A DNA stretch of 64,000 nt from Lentinus brumalis (taxonomy: Eukaryota > Basidiomycota > Agaricomycetes > Polyporales > Polyporaceae): assembly GCA_001792895.1 (NCBI GenBank), contig MARA01000003.1:2480001-2544000 (forward strand), written 5' to 3'. Of the stretch, positions 1 through 10,407 are shown piece after piece. Below the pieces are notes generated by a model that worked only from the letters and a program-made list of their open reading frames with translations, was not told the DNA's origin and did not search any database. The translations under genes were made by a program, and so were the position numbers. Every line of letters begins with the position of its first letter. The first letter of the stretch is position 1.

Positions 1-444
1 AGTCCCCTAGATCCTCCCACCTTCCGTGCTCTGTGGACTCGGAAGTCATACTGAGGAGCAGACCGAGCAGCACGGCCGCCAGCCCAGGACCTCAGGTGAG
101 GATCAGGACAACGAGTCGGAAGTCTGGGAAGCGGCATTGATACCGTGGGTGAGCCGTCTTCGGATCTTGACACGGTCACATGTTGAAAGGGCGGCGTGCT
201 CTTGCTGGCTGCGACCTGGCTGCGACGTTCACACCGGCGACTTTCGTGGCCCAGCGTCAGCAGGCAAGCCATGCATTGCATTCTAAGTGGAGTGTAGGAC
301 GATGCGAGAATAGCGCAGAGCAAGATATCAAAGCAAGCGGAAAACACAGCGACCGTAATCTGGTTAACTATAGCCTCGGTCAGCGCGGGGTCACAGACTC
401 ACAACACTCAGAACAAATCTGAAGTACTCACGACAAGACACTTC
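1..444. other. intergenic, no gene recognised
   Basis: I see no convincing coding exon here. The stretch contains one copy (about 167-187) of a motif resembling TTGACACGGTCACRTGTT that also occurs upstream of pseudogene P1 and downstream of gene P6. Confidence 0.5.
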
Positions 445-1440
445 ATGTATTTTTGCGCTTTCTTGTCTTCCGAGCTTCGGCGTCATGTGCGTCGACCGCA
501 GCTTCGACGACCGCCTTGGCCTTCACCGGGTCTTCACCGGGTCTTTCAAAGTCCAGAGCGACTCCCAATGGCGATACCTTCCCCACAGGGACCGTTACAC
601 TCAAAGGTGGGAGAGTACTCTCCCGACCGCGGCATGCATTACCAGTGCCCACCTGTCAGCGCCCTCTTACCGATCATGTAGTGAACTCAGTGTGTTCACG
701 GCTAACAGAGGGGGTGTATGTCCTTGAAAGAGTGGAAAAATCTGCAGAAGTAATCATCAGATCCGCACGCAACAATACGGGAGGGTGCACGTACTCGATA
801 GTAATGGCTGGTGTAGATGCGCTCGGCCACGTACCACACGAGGACTCAGGAGACGCGCGTCGTGGTCGCTCAACCCAAGCTCGCCTATGTGCGGGTCAAG
901 GCTGCGGCTAGCGAGTATGCGAGAGCGTCCGTCAGACCACCGGCTACGCAGCTGCCAGTGCATGTTGTCCAGGCTTTCGAGCAGCCCGCCACGATTTCCT
1001 GGAGACTGCAAAACACCCGCTGATGAGGCGGAAGGGTGAGCAGTGTGCAGAAGCAGTGACGTAAACGACGCACGATATGCAACGTCAAGGGGCATGCGTT
1101 CCAGATTGGACATCTTCCGGATGACTTCGTGATAGTTCCGGGCCATTGCGACCGAGTACCAGTGGATGTACAGCCGGTTCTCGTCTCCCTCGCGGAGGAG
1201 CTTCTCGATCAACCTGTCCGCCTCGATGTCGGCGGCGTGCCCGAGAGCGAGGGGGCCATACATCTCTGGAAGCTTCAGCATGGTGAGGCGGGGCAATACT
1301 CGTGGCCGCCATAGACGGTATCGCTTATGGATGAGGTATGCGACGGCATAGAGTAGAATGGGCCAAAAGCGCTGCAGCTATAGCGCCATGTAAGACATGT
1401 TGACCTGATGATGTTAAAAAGAACTCACACCAGGCTCACC
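445..1440 (-). pseudogene. family P copy P1, decayed
   Basis: This is a broken member of the family described under P4. Reading the minus strand, the central exon is well preserved: RFWPILLYAVAYLIHKRYR, then KLPEMYGPLALGHAADIEA, then a WSDGRSR...LSDHDARLL segment. The reading frame is lost just after that segment. In the last exon the conserved tail HLWVYRTLWGRYRHWES appears as HL*V*RSLWGRYRHWES, so the Trp and Tyr codons have become TGA and TAA at about 609-618. An 11-bp tandem duplication (ccgggtcttca) also interrupts the region before the DPVKAKAVVEAA tail. A first-exon remnant ending in a GEPG-like stretch lies near 1435. I infer a dead gene; the stops are seen directly. Confidence 0.8.
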
Positions 1441-1877
1441 AGTCGCTGGAAGTAGGACGCGCTAGCCTGAGCTTGACTGCATCCATCCGGAGAGCCGTTC
1501 CCAATCGTTGTACCGCTGGCAAGATCGTCCCATTCAACGGGCGGGACCATCTGGCACCAACCTTCATTTTGGGTATGTAGCTGGAGCCGTCGAATTGCAA
1601 GACCTGTGGAGGAGCATAACTAAGGACGTTCGGCAATACGAACCAGTGAAGACTGACCTCGGCACCCCCTGGCTGAGAGCCTGATTGCGATCCAAGCCAG
1701 GCAGCATGCAGAAACACGACTCGCCGATGATCGTCCAGTATTCGCTGTCCTTGAGTGCGAGATTTGTGCGAGATTTCCTGCAGCGCTGACTTGGAGCTTG
1801 CAGAAACAAACCGCTCGGTGAAACACGTGACCGTGTCAGACACCGGCCCTAAAGCTTGAAGCTACTATGGACCCGGT
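1441..1877. other. 5' leader of pseudogene P1
   Basis: No intact gene is seen. Positions 1816-1850 carry, in reverse complement, a roughly 34-bp block containing GACACGGTCACGTGTT that recurs almost identically at 20519-20552. It probably represents old promoter sequence of family P. Confidence 0.4.
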
Positions 1878-2460
1878 TACAGTGCTTTGCATAATTCCGT
1901 GAACACGCGCAGAATTTCGCGCGGGCGTCTACCTGCCATATCAGGAAACGTTACAGTCACAAGGCACGCGTAGGCTCCAGGCCCCTGCAAGCCCTTCGTC
2001 CCAGCTTGCTCTCCGTTGGAGTCGAGTAACGGGACGATCTCCGAGAGACACCAGCCAGTATATATAGTATATACAAGTACCCTCATACAGAAGACTAATA
2101 GTCGTACTTAGTAAGGGTAAAGTCCGCTTGTAGCTATCGTAAGCTGAGTGTGAAACTAGTATAAAGGAGCGTAATAAGCGGAGAAACAACTAATAACAAA
2201 CGTAAGTAAAGGATTCAAAGGAGTACTTAGTCCGTCTCTGGGAAAGGGTCTTGCCGCCGCTCTCTGTATCCTTCTTCAATCTTGCCCCCTTTGCGCTTCG
2301 GTTATCTTAATGCTCACAGGAAGTAAACATGATCCAATTCTCGATGAGGGAGTACTTGGAGGCAGCAGGAGGCGCCAGTGACTGTCACCTTTCCCGATAT
2401 GGCAGGTAGACGCCCGCGCGAAATTTCAGCGGTGTTCACGGAATTATGCAAAGCACTGTA
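1878..2460. mobile_element. Tc1/mariner-type MITE with TA duplication
   Basis: The two ends are long inverted repeats. The left end (from 1880) starts CAGTGCTTTGCATAATTCCG, and the right end (to 2458) is its reverse complement. The first 27 bp match perfectly and similarity continues for about 90 bp, including the shared inner stretch cgcgcgggcgtctacctgcc. The element is flanked on both sides by TA (1878-1879 and 2459-2460), as expected for the Tc1/mariner/pogo superfamily, whose termini commonly begin CAGT. The interior of about 400 bp has no transposase-like reading frame, so this is a non-autonomous element. It sits upstream of pseudogene P1. Confidence 0.85.
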
Positions 2461-2872
2461 GCTCACTCACAAGTAGAGTACAACGTTCAGTATCACTCCT
2501 CATCTTCCCGCCTCAACTTCCCGTCCTCAGCCACCTACTCAGCCACATAGTCGCCAGCAGCGGAGACGATTCGGACCCTGGGCTTGAAGAGCGCAGCGGC
2601 ACAGAGCCTGGTACATCAACACTGAACAGGAAATGTCCCTCCCGAATTGACGTATCTCTCAATGCGGTCGAAGACATGCCTGACACATTACGTGAACGCT
2701 TGGCGCATGCTCGACGTATTCGGGCTCTGACTTCAACCCATCCGAATTACTTGCGGCCCTTGCTTTCGCTCCACCTCTCGCAGCTTCAAGTTTCTACTAC
2801 TCTACGCCCATCACGAGGTATGTCTACCTCCCTCACCGCCTACAACTCACCTGACGCACTCTTCGTAGTGTC
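2461..2872. other. intergenic, upstream of MYND gene
   Basis: No independent gene is recognised. This is probably promoter and 5' leader of the MYND-finger gene. A short open frame at 2676-2921 runs into that gene in another frame and has no recognisable domain. Confidence 0.4.
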
Positions 2873-4099
2873 ATGCATACGTGCGCTCGTTGCGATGCGA
2901 CGGTTGCCAGCACACCTGTAACCTGCCCGCGATGCAAGAACTTCAGCTACTGCAGTACCAAATGCCAGAGCTCTCACGTACCCTTCCATATCTTCGATTG
3001 CAAAGCCAAGGGTCCCATCGACACTGCATACTACCTCGCACGCGCATGCTACGCCAGCGAAATTCCCCAGCATCGCCAGACGCGTGTCGACTACGGCTTC
3101 GAGAGGGTCGTTCGTGCCCATGGTCATCATGGAGAAGTCATGCTCTGTGGACTGTACCGTGGGCTCCTCGCAATCATGGAGATAGAGCCGGAGAAGCTGG
3201 CGCAGTGGCGGATGGAGGGTCGTTTGGTGGAGCACATCAACGCACGATTGGCGACGCTGCCCCGCGATCATCGAGGCGGGTACTACGCGTGGTTCTTGGA
3301 CAACCAGCACATCCTTGATCGCACCCTCTCCTCATCTCAGGACATCCAGCAGGCTGCCGCCAACCAGAGGCTCCAGGCCGCGTGGGCCTTCGTAGTAGGG
3401 CCTTCCAAGCGCGACTCTGCGAAGACGATACGCAAAAGAGTCGCGGAGTTCTCCCCCTTCGACCAGGCCTGCTTCTCCCTCTATGTCAAGATTCTGTCCG
3501 ACTGGCGTTATGGGCCGTCGATGGAGGGCTGGATCATCTTCGGCTTCGTCGCAACCACCTCTGCCACCTCGGAGACCGAGCTCCATCGTGGCTACCGCGA
3601 GCTCATCGGACGCTGCACTTTCCAAGAGTTCTGCGGGGCATGCAAGGCGCGTACTATCCCCGCGCTCTTTGACCGCCACGGGATAGCCATACCCGACTCC
3701 CGCTACTTTCGCGACGTCATGTGCGTTGCCGGCGTCAAGTCTTCCTGGTGCCTGAAACAATACGTCGAGCAGAGGGCGGGCCTGGGGACGGTTCCTGGGA
3801 GCGTAGTGCCTATCCCCATCACCGCAGTGTATGACTTTGGCTACATCAACTGCAGGGACTCCCGAGAAGTCAGGATGCTCGACGACCTCTATGCCGCGCT
3901 CTTCAGGAACCGCGACGTCGATCCGATCGCGTTGTTCGAGGCGTGCCAGAAGGACATCGTGCTCGACTACCTCATTGCCAGTGGATTCGACAATCTTCGT
4001 CACCATTTCGGAGACTGCCCTACAGGCTCCGAGTACTCACGGCTTCTCAAGATATCTCCATTGCCGACTGATAGTAGCGTCACGACAACATTGAGGTAG
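2873..4099 (+). CDS. MYND-type zinc-finger protein
   Basis: A single uninterrupted exon of 408 codons. The N-terminus is a MYND finger (residues about 4-44) with all zinc ligands visible: CARC at the start, CPRC, then YCSTKCQ and a final H-x3-C (HIFDC). MYND fingers bind zinc and mediate protein-protein contacts. Basidiomycetes carry many proteins with an N-terminal MYND and an otherwise unannotated body. The rest (residues about 45-408) contains no SET motif or other domain I recognise, although it has several Trp- and Tyr-rich helical-looking stretches. The chosen start is the first Met directly before the finger. No signal peptide or membrane segment is visible. Partner and role are unknown. 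Confidence 0.85.
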   Translation: MHTCARCDATVASTPVTCPRCKNFSYCSTKCQSSHVPFHIFDCKAKGPIDTAYYLARACYASEIPQHRQTRVDYGFERVVRAHGHHGEVMLCGLYRGLLAIMEIEPEKLAQWRMEGRLVEHINARLATLPRDHRGGYYAWFLDNQHILDRTLSSSQDIQQAAANQRLQAAWAFVVGPSKRDSAKTIRKRVAEFSPFDQACFSLYVKILSDWRYGPSMEGWIIFGFVATTSATSETELHRGYRELIGRCTFQEFCGACKARTIPALFDRHGIAIPDSRYFRDVMCVAGVKSSWCLKQYVEQRAGLGTVPGSVVPIPITAVYDFGYINCRDSREVRMLDDLYAALFRNRDVDPIALFEACQKDIVLDYLIASGFDNLRHHFGDCPTGSEYSRLLKISPLPTDSSVTTTLR

Positions 4100-4820
4100 T
4101 AAGATGTCAACCCTTGTATCCTGCGTCGCTGACAGTTGCTATCCCATGACAGGGTTTCGAGTCAATCCGACTCTTCACGTGGGATATTAGTGGCGATTGG
4201 TGCTATCGTTTTGTCTCTGGCGGTTTTGCTGGTCCTGTAGCGCATCGGGTACTAAGTAGTTGGCTCTCACAATGATCACCCATACGCTGCCATAAGCTGT
4301 CCGAATCGCCGAGGAGAGCCTAACTGAACACGTATGCCGCATGATTAGCCTACTTTGAACCAAATCTCAATATATAAAGTACCAAGAATGCGCGTCTACT
4401 AGTGTCACGGCGCCAGGAGACGCCTAAACATCCTCCCCTCCCTTCCCCTCCTCAACGTTCATGCTCGACAAGTATGCTGATACTCTATGGAAAGCACGCT
4501 GTGCCCGGCAAAGCTCAAAGAACCAACGGCGATGATGCTGGGAGCCTATAGAGGTCAGAGTGAAATCATTGACATCTGTACCTTTCGGACGGAAGTTGAC
4601 GTGGTATCAGACAGCACACAAGTCCAACAGTTCCCGGGATGTTGCGACTCGGACTTGCGAGCTTAACTATTGGGTAGGTTTGCAGGCGGCTGGGCAATGC
4701 CTCTCCCATCTTGACTGCCCTCCACCACCACACCCCCGGCTTGCGGTTCTTCGTCGGCGTCTTGGATTGTCAGTCGTAACAACTCAAGTGCTCTTCCGTA
4801 CGCGCACATCGTGGAGATAG
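4100..4820. other. intergenic, nothing recognised
   Basis: No coding exon or RNA gene is recognised. The stretch includes a tatataaag sequence near 4370 without a clear gene behind it. Confidence 0.4.
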
Positions 4821-6646
4821 TTGAGCCGCAGCAGCAACAGCGGACTCAGCAACATGTTATTGCCACGGAGCAGCAACCACAAATGGCTTGAGGGCGGGAC
4901 GGGCCCGAGCAGGGAGCCCGCTGGGCGCAGCTTCGCATGGAAGAAGTCCGCGATCGGGGTGGTGGTGTTCATTGGGATTGTGTATTTCTTTGGGCCGAGG
5001 AGGGGGGTCCTGAATGGTTATGTCTCTTGTAAGTTCTCGGCCTGCACGATACAACGTATGCGGTCTACTGAACAAAGTTACTCCACGACGCAGCGATCAT
5101 GCGGCCAGATACGATGAGCAATGACTGCGAGATGACTCCCGCACCCGAACACCTCACCACAGAGCACCCCGATCACCCTCAATCAGCTCCGGTCGCTCAC
5201 GCTGACGACAGTCCACCCACCGCACGCCCGACGGACCCCGCAAGCGACGGTGACCTGACGAAGACACACCACTGCGCAAAGCCGTACAAGGCAGGGGTCC
5301 CGCTCGTGCAGTTCGCGCTCATGATCGACATGAGCTCGGTGGGCTCGCGCATCCACATCTACAAGTTCAACAACTGCGGGCCGTCGCCCGGGTTCGAGTA
5401 CGAGGTGTTCAAATATCGCCACGGCGAGATCTCGTTCTACCACACGTCGCCGCGCGCGGCTGCGGAGAGCCTCGACTTGCTCCTTGATGAGGCGGTGCGT
5501 GTCGTTCCGGAGAGCCTGCGCGGCTGTACGCCCGTGCAGGTGAAGGTGACCGCCGCCATCAAGAGGCTGGGTGCGAAGGTAGCGAGGGATGTCGTCGCCG
5601 CGATCCGCCTTCGGCTGGAGGAGAAGTATCCGTTCAGCCTGCAGGAGAACGCGGTGGAGATCATGGAACGGCGTGAGCAGGGCGTGTACGCGTGGCTTAC
5701 GGCGAATTACCTGCTCAGCACACTGTCGGCCGATCCGTCTGCGCAGAAGATGCCGCCGTACGCAGTACTTGGCCTTGGCTTCGCATTGGCGGAGATCGTA
5801 TTTGAGCCGACGTTCGACGTGGCGAAGCCGGACGCAAAGCTCGAGGAGGGTGAGCACAAGTACGAGCTCATGTACGATGGACAGCGAAGGGTGCTCTACG
5901 AGCACTCGCACCGCGGCTATGGCATGGTGACCGCGCGCCAGAGCACCCACCGGATCGTCGACTCCATGTCCAATCATAGCGAGGACGCGGTCGTGACGAA
6001 CCCGTGTCTCGCCAGGGAGACGAACAGGACTGTGGAGATCATCGATGAGAAAATGACCGGGAAGAATTGGAGGAGCGTCACCATGGTCGGCGGGGACGTG
6101 GGCAGCTGGGAGTCGTGCAACAAGGTGGTCGAGCTTGTGTTGAACAAGGACACGTGAGTCCTGATATCTTCCTGTCCTTCCGTCCATTCTCATCCTCTCC
6201 CCTTGATCCCTAGGTCCTGTGAAGTCGAGCCGTGCTCGTTCAACGGCGTGTACCAGCCGTCGCTTCTCGAGACCTTCCCGCACGGGAAGACCCTGCTACT
6301 GCATTTCTTCGACGACCGCCTCAGCCCCTTCCTCACCACGACAGCCAACCCGCTCAAGGCCCCCATTCACGTATCGGCATACAAGGACCTCGCCCAGATC
6401 GTCTGTCAGGGCCCGACTGCGTGGAAGGAGCACTGGGGCTCGGATGCGGCACTCATGCAGGAGCTCGAGCAGCATCCGGAGTGGTGCCTCGACCTCACAT
6501 ACATGCACGCGCTCCTGCTCGGGTATGGGCTGTCGGGCGACCGCGAGATTGAGCTCGCGACGCAGCTCGGCGGCATAGAGCTGGGCTGGTGCCTTGGTGC
6601 GATCGTTGCGACGATCACCGGTGTTGAGCTCAAGTGCCGAGTCTAG
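4821..6646 (+). CDS. GDA1/CD39 family Golgi-type nucleoside diphosphatase homologue with altered catalytic motifs
   Basis: Three exons with consistent phases: 4821-5028, 5094-6153 and 6214-6646, coding for 566 residues. Topology matches yeast Gda1: a short cytosolic tail, one membrane segment at residues about 43-58 (SAIGVVVFIGIVYFFG), then a lumenal domain. The family fold is clear from REQGVYAWLTANYLL, EIVFEPTF, CSFNGVYQPSLL, PEWCLDLTYMHALLLGYG and ELGWCLGA. However, all four apyrase-conserved regions are changed. ACR1 DAGSTGSR is DMSSVGSR. ACR2 TAGLR is TAAIKRL. The catalytic Glu of ACR3 (EEGV/DEGV) is Gln (EQGV). ACR4 FDLGGGSTQIVF is LGLGFALAEIVF. GDA1 normally hydrolyses GDP released by Golgi glycosyltransferases. 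I infer that this copy is catalytically dead or strongly modified. An alternative start is the Met at 4854. Confidence 0.85.
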
Positions 6647-6984
6647 GGTTGTTTGTGAGTGTCTAGCGAGGCGCGGGCGTGTTCGCTGCGTTTTTTTCTA
6701 TAGATATGAGAGCCGCAGTACCATGCAGTGTACGGTATGAATTCACCTATACGTCGAGGTTTGGCGTCATCTTGAAATCACGGCGCATCCCTGGTGCATT
6801 GTTGATCGGGCCATCGCACTGACTCACCCGGTTGAAGTCCCCCGGGGTTTGTGTATGCTTGTACTAGCGGCAACGACCGCCCTGGCCTTTTCTTGTTTCT
6901 GCGGCACACACCGTAGTCAGTAGGCTCCAAGTCACGACTGGAGGACGAGAAGACGCACGGTATGTGATACCGACAAAATTATGT
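6647..6984. other. intergenic, nothing recognised
   Basis: No coding exon was seen. The expected 3' half of pseudogene P2 is absent here: I find no WGRY-HWESL-type tail. Confidence 0.4.
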
Positions 6985-7458
6985 CGGGGGGCCTTCTTGT
7001 ACCCCTTGAGTCAGCTGTGAGACTGCCAGGAGCGAGCATCCGTGGATGTATAACCGGTTCACGTCTTCCTCACCGGCACGGGTGAGCCTCTCGCATGACC
7101 TGTCCACCTTGATGTCCGCGGTGTGCCCCAACGCTACGGCTCCGTAAGTCTCCGAGGCTCAGCTCGGTGCGGCGCGGCAGTACTCGAGGCTGCCGTAGAT
7201 GGTATCGCTTGTGTATGAAGTAAGCGACCGCGTAGAGCGGGATTGGCCAGAAGCGTTACAGCTAAGTAATGTGTTCTGTAGGATACCAGACGGTGTCAGT
7301 GGATGTAAGCGAAGACTCACGTTGGGCGTATCGGTCCCTGAAAGTCGGACAGTGTCCTGACCGGATCCTTCCTCCAGGATGCCTTGAGCCGTCGTGGCAG
7401 GGCTAGCGTCGCTAGTGATGTTCGGGTTCAAGTCGCGCGGATGACTGGCCATATGCAT
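6985..7458 (-). pseudogene. family P copy P2, truncated and frameshifted
   Basis: On the minus strand, a good first exon begins at 7458 (MHMASHPRDLNPN), ends in DTVRLSGTDTPN and is followed by a consensus gtgagt donor, as in P4 and P5. The second exon starts at about 7265 with RFWPIPLYAVAYFIHKRY, but the conserved Leu/Gln codon before it is a stop (taa). A one-base insertion then precedes the ETYGAVALGHTADIK stretch, shifting the frame. Homology fades near 6985 and no third or fourth exon is found. The copy is therefore both frameshifted and 3'-truncated. It lies about 340 bp downstream of the tRNA-Gly at 7797. Confidence 0.75.
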
Positions 7459-7796
7459 CTTGTCGATGCTGCCTTCACCCGCCGGCGGGTTGCTCGGGCC
7501 TGCTTGCAAAAGCCGCCAAGAAGCATTGCTTCATGCGCGTATAAGTACACCTGCCGGCGATGCATATAATGGAAGATGAGCAAGTGACGACTTGCCTGGC
7601 ACAGCAGCCTGATTTAGAGTACTATAGTTAGCAGCTTTAGTACTTGATATTATGGCAGAGATGTTGCGTCCTCTTCTGAACCAGATCATGTATGTTCTCT
7701 ACCAAGATAAGTAGGAGTGAGCTCAGACCCGACGGGGGCCTCGAGCAGTGCTGGTTGATTTGAGCTTCGAAAAAGACTACACATCCCACGCGCTAT

Positions 7797-7866
7797 GCAT
7801 TAAGGGGGAATCGAACCCCCGGCGGGTCGATGGCAACGACCCAGGTTACCACTACCCCATTAATGC
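7797..7866 (-). tRNA. tRNA-Gly (GCC anticodon)
   Basis: A 70-nt intronless cloverleaf on the minus strand. The acceptor stem GCATTAA/TTAATGC pairs fully. The D arm is GGGT-AGTGGTA-ACCT. The anticodon stem GGTCG/CGACC holds loop TTGCCAT (anticodon GCC). The T arm is GGGGG-TTCGATT-CCCCC. It decodes GGC/GGU glycine codons. A five-base A run at 7770-7774 gives an RNA polymerase III T-run terminator downstream. It is identical base for base to the plus-strand copy at 50097-50166. Confidence 0.97.
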
Positions 7867-8141
7867 TAACACCCAGAGCGTGTGGACAATTCAACACCGA
7901 CGGGTGGCAAGAGTACTCTGCCTTGCGAATCGCATGGTATCACTGTCAGCTAAAGCGCATACGGGATGTATACTGAACGCAATCCACATGCACCGGTCGC
8001 GAGAAGCACACAGCGATTCATCCGACTGTCAACCACGTCGGAAAACTAGCTGGCCGTGTGAAGAAGAAGTTCGTGAATCTGAATCGTGATTCGGGGCCCG
8101 GGGATTCAGGATCATCGGCACACTGACGAACCACGTCGACC

Positions 8142-9291
8142 ATGGCCGGTGTCGACAATTCTAGTCCCGCAGACCCGTCTACCACTCCTTCTTCCCCTCC
8201 CTCCACGGAGTATGGGCCAATTGCCTCGGATCTGGGCGAGATCGATCTCGGAGGGCGCAAACCTCCCGCTCGCCCTGGAATAACGGTACTGTCCCTCTGC
8301 CTCTCCCACGAAACGGTAACCTTGCTAACACCCCGTAAGTGGCGTGACACCTTAGCTCTGCCAGTCCTCGGTGCAGCTTACCTCGTCCACTGGCGCTACC
8401 GCCGCTCCGCACCTCGGCGCATCCCTGCTCTGACCTCTCTACGGTTGGCGGAGTTGTACGGCACCGCAGGATTCACCTGGATCATCATGCGCGAAGAAGA
8501 ACGCCTCAAACAAAGAACGTTTCGGGACAGAGACCTACTGATGATCGAAGCGTGTGCGTACGGATTGAGGGTCTCATACAACGCTATACGACACGATCCT
8601 ATGCCGGAGCAACTCAAGATGAACGAACCACGCATCAGCGAGTACAGTAACCCCCTGTCTCTTCGCAAGGTTCACGAACTGATGTCCCATTTCCGATGTG
8701 CACAGTGGACTATCCTTCCGACGACGCCATCGGAGCCCGTCTGTACTGGTGGTACAACCACATATGGTCGGATCCCGTCGAGTGGAACATTGCATCCACG
8801 AACCTCGTCGCGGGACACGTACAACTGGCGCTCGAGCTCTCCCGGCATGATCGGGACGTGTGCCTCACGCACATCGCAAACACGATGCACGAGCCGGGAG
8901 ACAACGAGGCCTACATAGTGAGCACCGGAACTTCATTTCCTGCCGTCACGGCCCTGACGTCGATCCTACTCACTCATACTTGCTTGCTTGCTATGTCCGA
9001 ACGCAGTATGGGGCCAAGCCCTTCGCCATGGCCCTGTGCGGAGTCACGCCCTTCGCATTGCTTGCTCGGTGGATCGGGAGGCGTGCGCTCTGGCTGCCGC
9101 TGAATGTCGTCCAGCGTGCGCTGGTCTATGCCACTGTCGGCACTGCCGCAGCACAGAGCTACCAGCACGCCTCTTACCTGTTGACCCTACAAGACAAAAA
9201 GGGCACCGCCGATCTGCTTCGCAAGATTTTCGGGCCGGGGCTCGAGCGGGCCGTGGACAAGGTAGTGCGCGAGAGTTTCGAAATTGAATGA
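8142..9291 (+). CDS. family P protein P3
   Basis: Four exons with consistent phases: 8142-8285, 8340-8664, 8706-8917 and 9007-9291, coding for 321 residues of unknown function. After a Ser/Pro/Thr-rich tail of about 45 residues come the family hallmarks: LPVLGAAYLVHWRYRRSAP, LTSLRLAELYG, WWYNHIWSDPVEWN, DVCLTHIANTM, and a C-terminal RALWLPLNVVQRALVYATV then QHASYLLTLQDKKGTADLL. Several stretches are hydrophobic enough to be membrane-associated, but no clean signal peptide is seen. Intron 2 (8665-8705, 41 nt) uses a GC donor (gcaagg), as does intron 2 of P7. Closest relative in the window is P7; exon 4 of both is exactly 285 nt. It diverges from the tRNA-Gly and converges on S1. Confidence 0.8.
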
Positions 9292-9442
9292 TGTGCAGGC
9301 AGCAGACTCAGGTTCGTTCGCGAGGTTGGCTCTAGGGGTCCGAGATGTACGATTTATTGTCCGTGGATAGATAGCAACAATGGTATACGCAATGTATAGT
9401 CCGTTACTGATGTCCGTAGAGTGTACTGTGCAGGTACCGTGC

Positions 9443-10304
9443 TCATCCAGACGTGTTCTGGACCCTAAAGAAGACAGGCGTCAGGAAGTCGAGAACGTCC
9501 AGCGGACAGCGGAACTTACTGGATGTACCAGCGCTGATCCTGGGCGACGCAGAGTCCGCCGTGGGCGCCGTGAGCGGCGTTGCAGTCCCCAGCGAGCCAA
9601 GTGACGAGGGTCGACTGCAACCGACCGTCGTCGTCAGCACCAGAGCCTCATGAGCGGAAACAACGCTAGAACACTCACCCAGTCGTTTTCGCAGTAGGTC
9701 AGGTTGCCCGGGGACTGGTTGAGGAAGTACGTGAGGCAGGACCCGAACTGCATCGTGATCTTGTCCGTGGGGGTCTGCGTGTGCGGTTAACGACGTCAGC
9801 TCCGGTCTTTCGAGGAGAAGCGGACGGAGAGGGGGGACCGCGAACGTACCCCGGCAGCGGTGATGTTGAACAGCGGGCCGGCAGTGCTCTGGCTCTCGAA
9901 CAGGAGCGCGTCGGAAACGACCTTGCAGTCGTCCTCGTTCGGGCCCCCGCCGGCGCCGTTGAAGCAGAACGTGTTGCCTATATGCGTATGCGCAAGTCCA
10001 CATCCATCGTCAGCTCATCACTATACTAGTACGTGCTCAGGATTCAGGAAGACGCACATGGAGCGTCGCAGACGATGCTGGGGGCGGCGCGCTTGTCGAG
10101 GCCGGTGAGCTTGCCGTCCGCGGCGAAGTGCGGGGCGGCGCCGCAGTGCGAGGTCTCGAACTTGACGTTGTGGTCCTTGCCGATGAAGCCCGAGGAGACG
10201 ACGGTCTCGTGGAGGCACTCGGTGAGCGGGGCGGACGCGATGAGCGCCGCGGAGGCGGCGGTGGCCGAGACGACGAGGGAGACGAAGGCGGCGACGAGCT
10301 GCAT
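9443..10304 (-). CDS. small secreted cysteine-containing protein S1
   Basis: Five exons on the minus strand with matching phases: 10304-10058, 9977-9850, 9774-9679, 9614-9520 and 9464-9443, coding for 195 residues. The N-terminus (MQLVAAFVSLVVSATAASA) is a clear signal peptide. The mature part has paired cysteines in SHCG, NTFCFNGAGGGPN, DDCK, FGSCLTYFLN, LTYC, GDCNAAHGAHGGLC and ends VQNTSG. No enzyme domain is recognised. Such proteins in wood-decay fungi are usually listed as small secreted or effector-like proteins. Its paralogue S2 (46200-47044) has the same five-exon structure; exons 3, 4 and 5 are identical in length. A TATA box lies at 10400-10407, about 95 bp upstream. Confidence 0.88.
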
Positions 10305-10399
10305 GGTGAACTTGGGGAGTGGGGGGATAGGAAGGGAGAGGGGAGGAGGAGGAGGAGGAACAGCTAGGCTGATGAGGTTTTGCGAGCACTAGGTGGGGG

Positions 10400-10407
10400 T
10401 TTATATA
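10400..10407 (-). promoter_or_regulatory. TATA box of S1
   Basis: TATATAAA on the minus strand, 96 bp upstream of the S1 start codon. The paralogue S2 has TATATAAA about 120 bp upstream of its start. Confidence 0.65.

Noticed and set aside
3332..4006. 224-codon minus-strand open frame opposite the MYND gene
   Set aside because: Antisense shadow of a GC-rich single-exon gene; no domain.
5183..6283. 366-codon minus-strand open frame opposite the GDA1 homologue
   Set aside because: Antisense shadow; Arg/His/Leu-rich with no motif, while the plus strand carries clear family motifs and phased introns.
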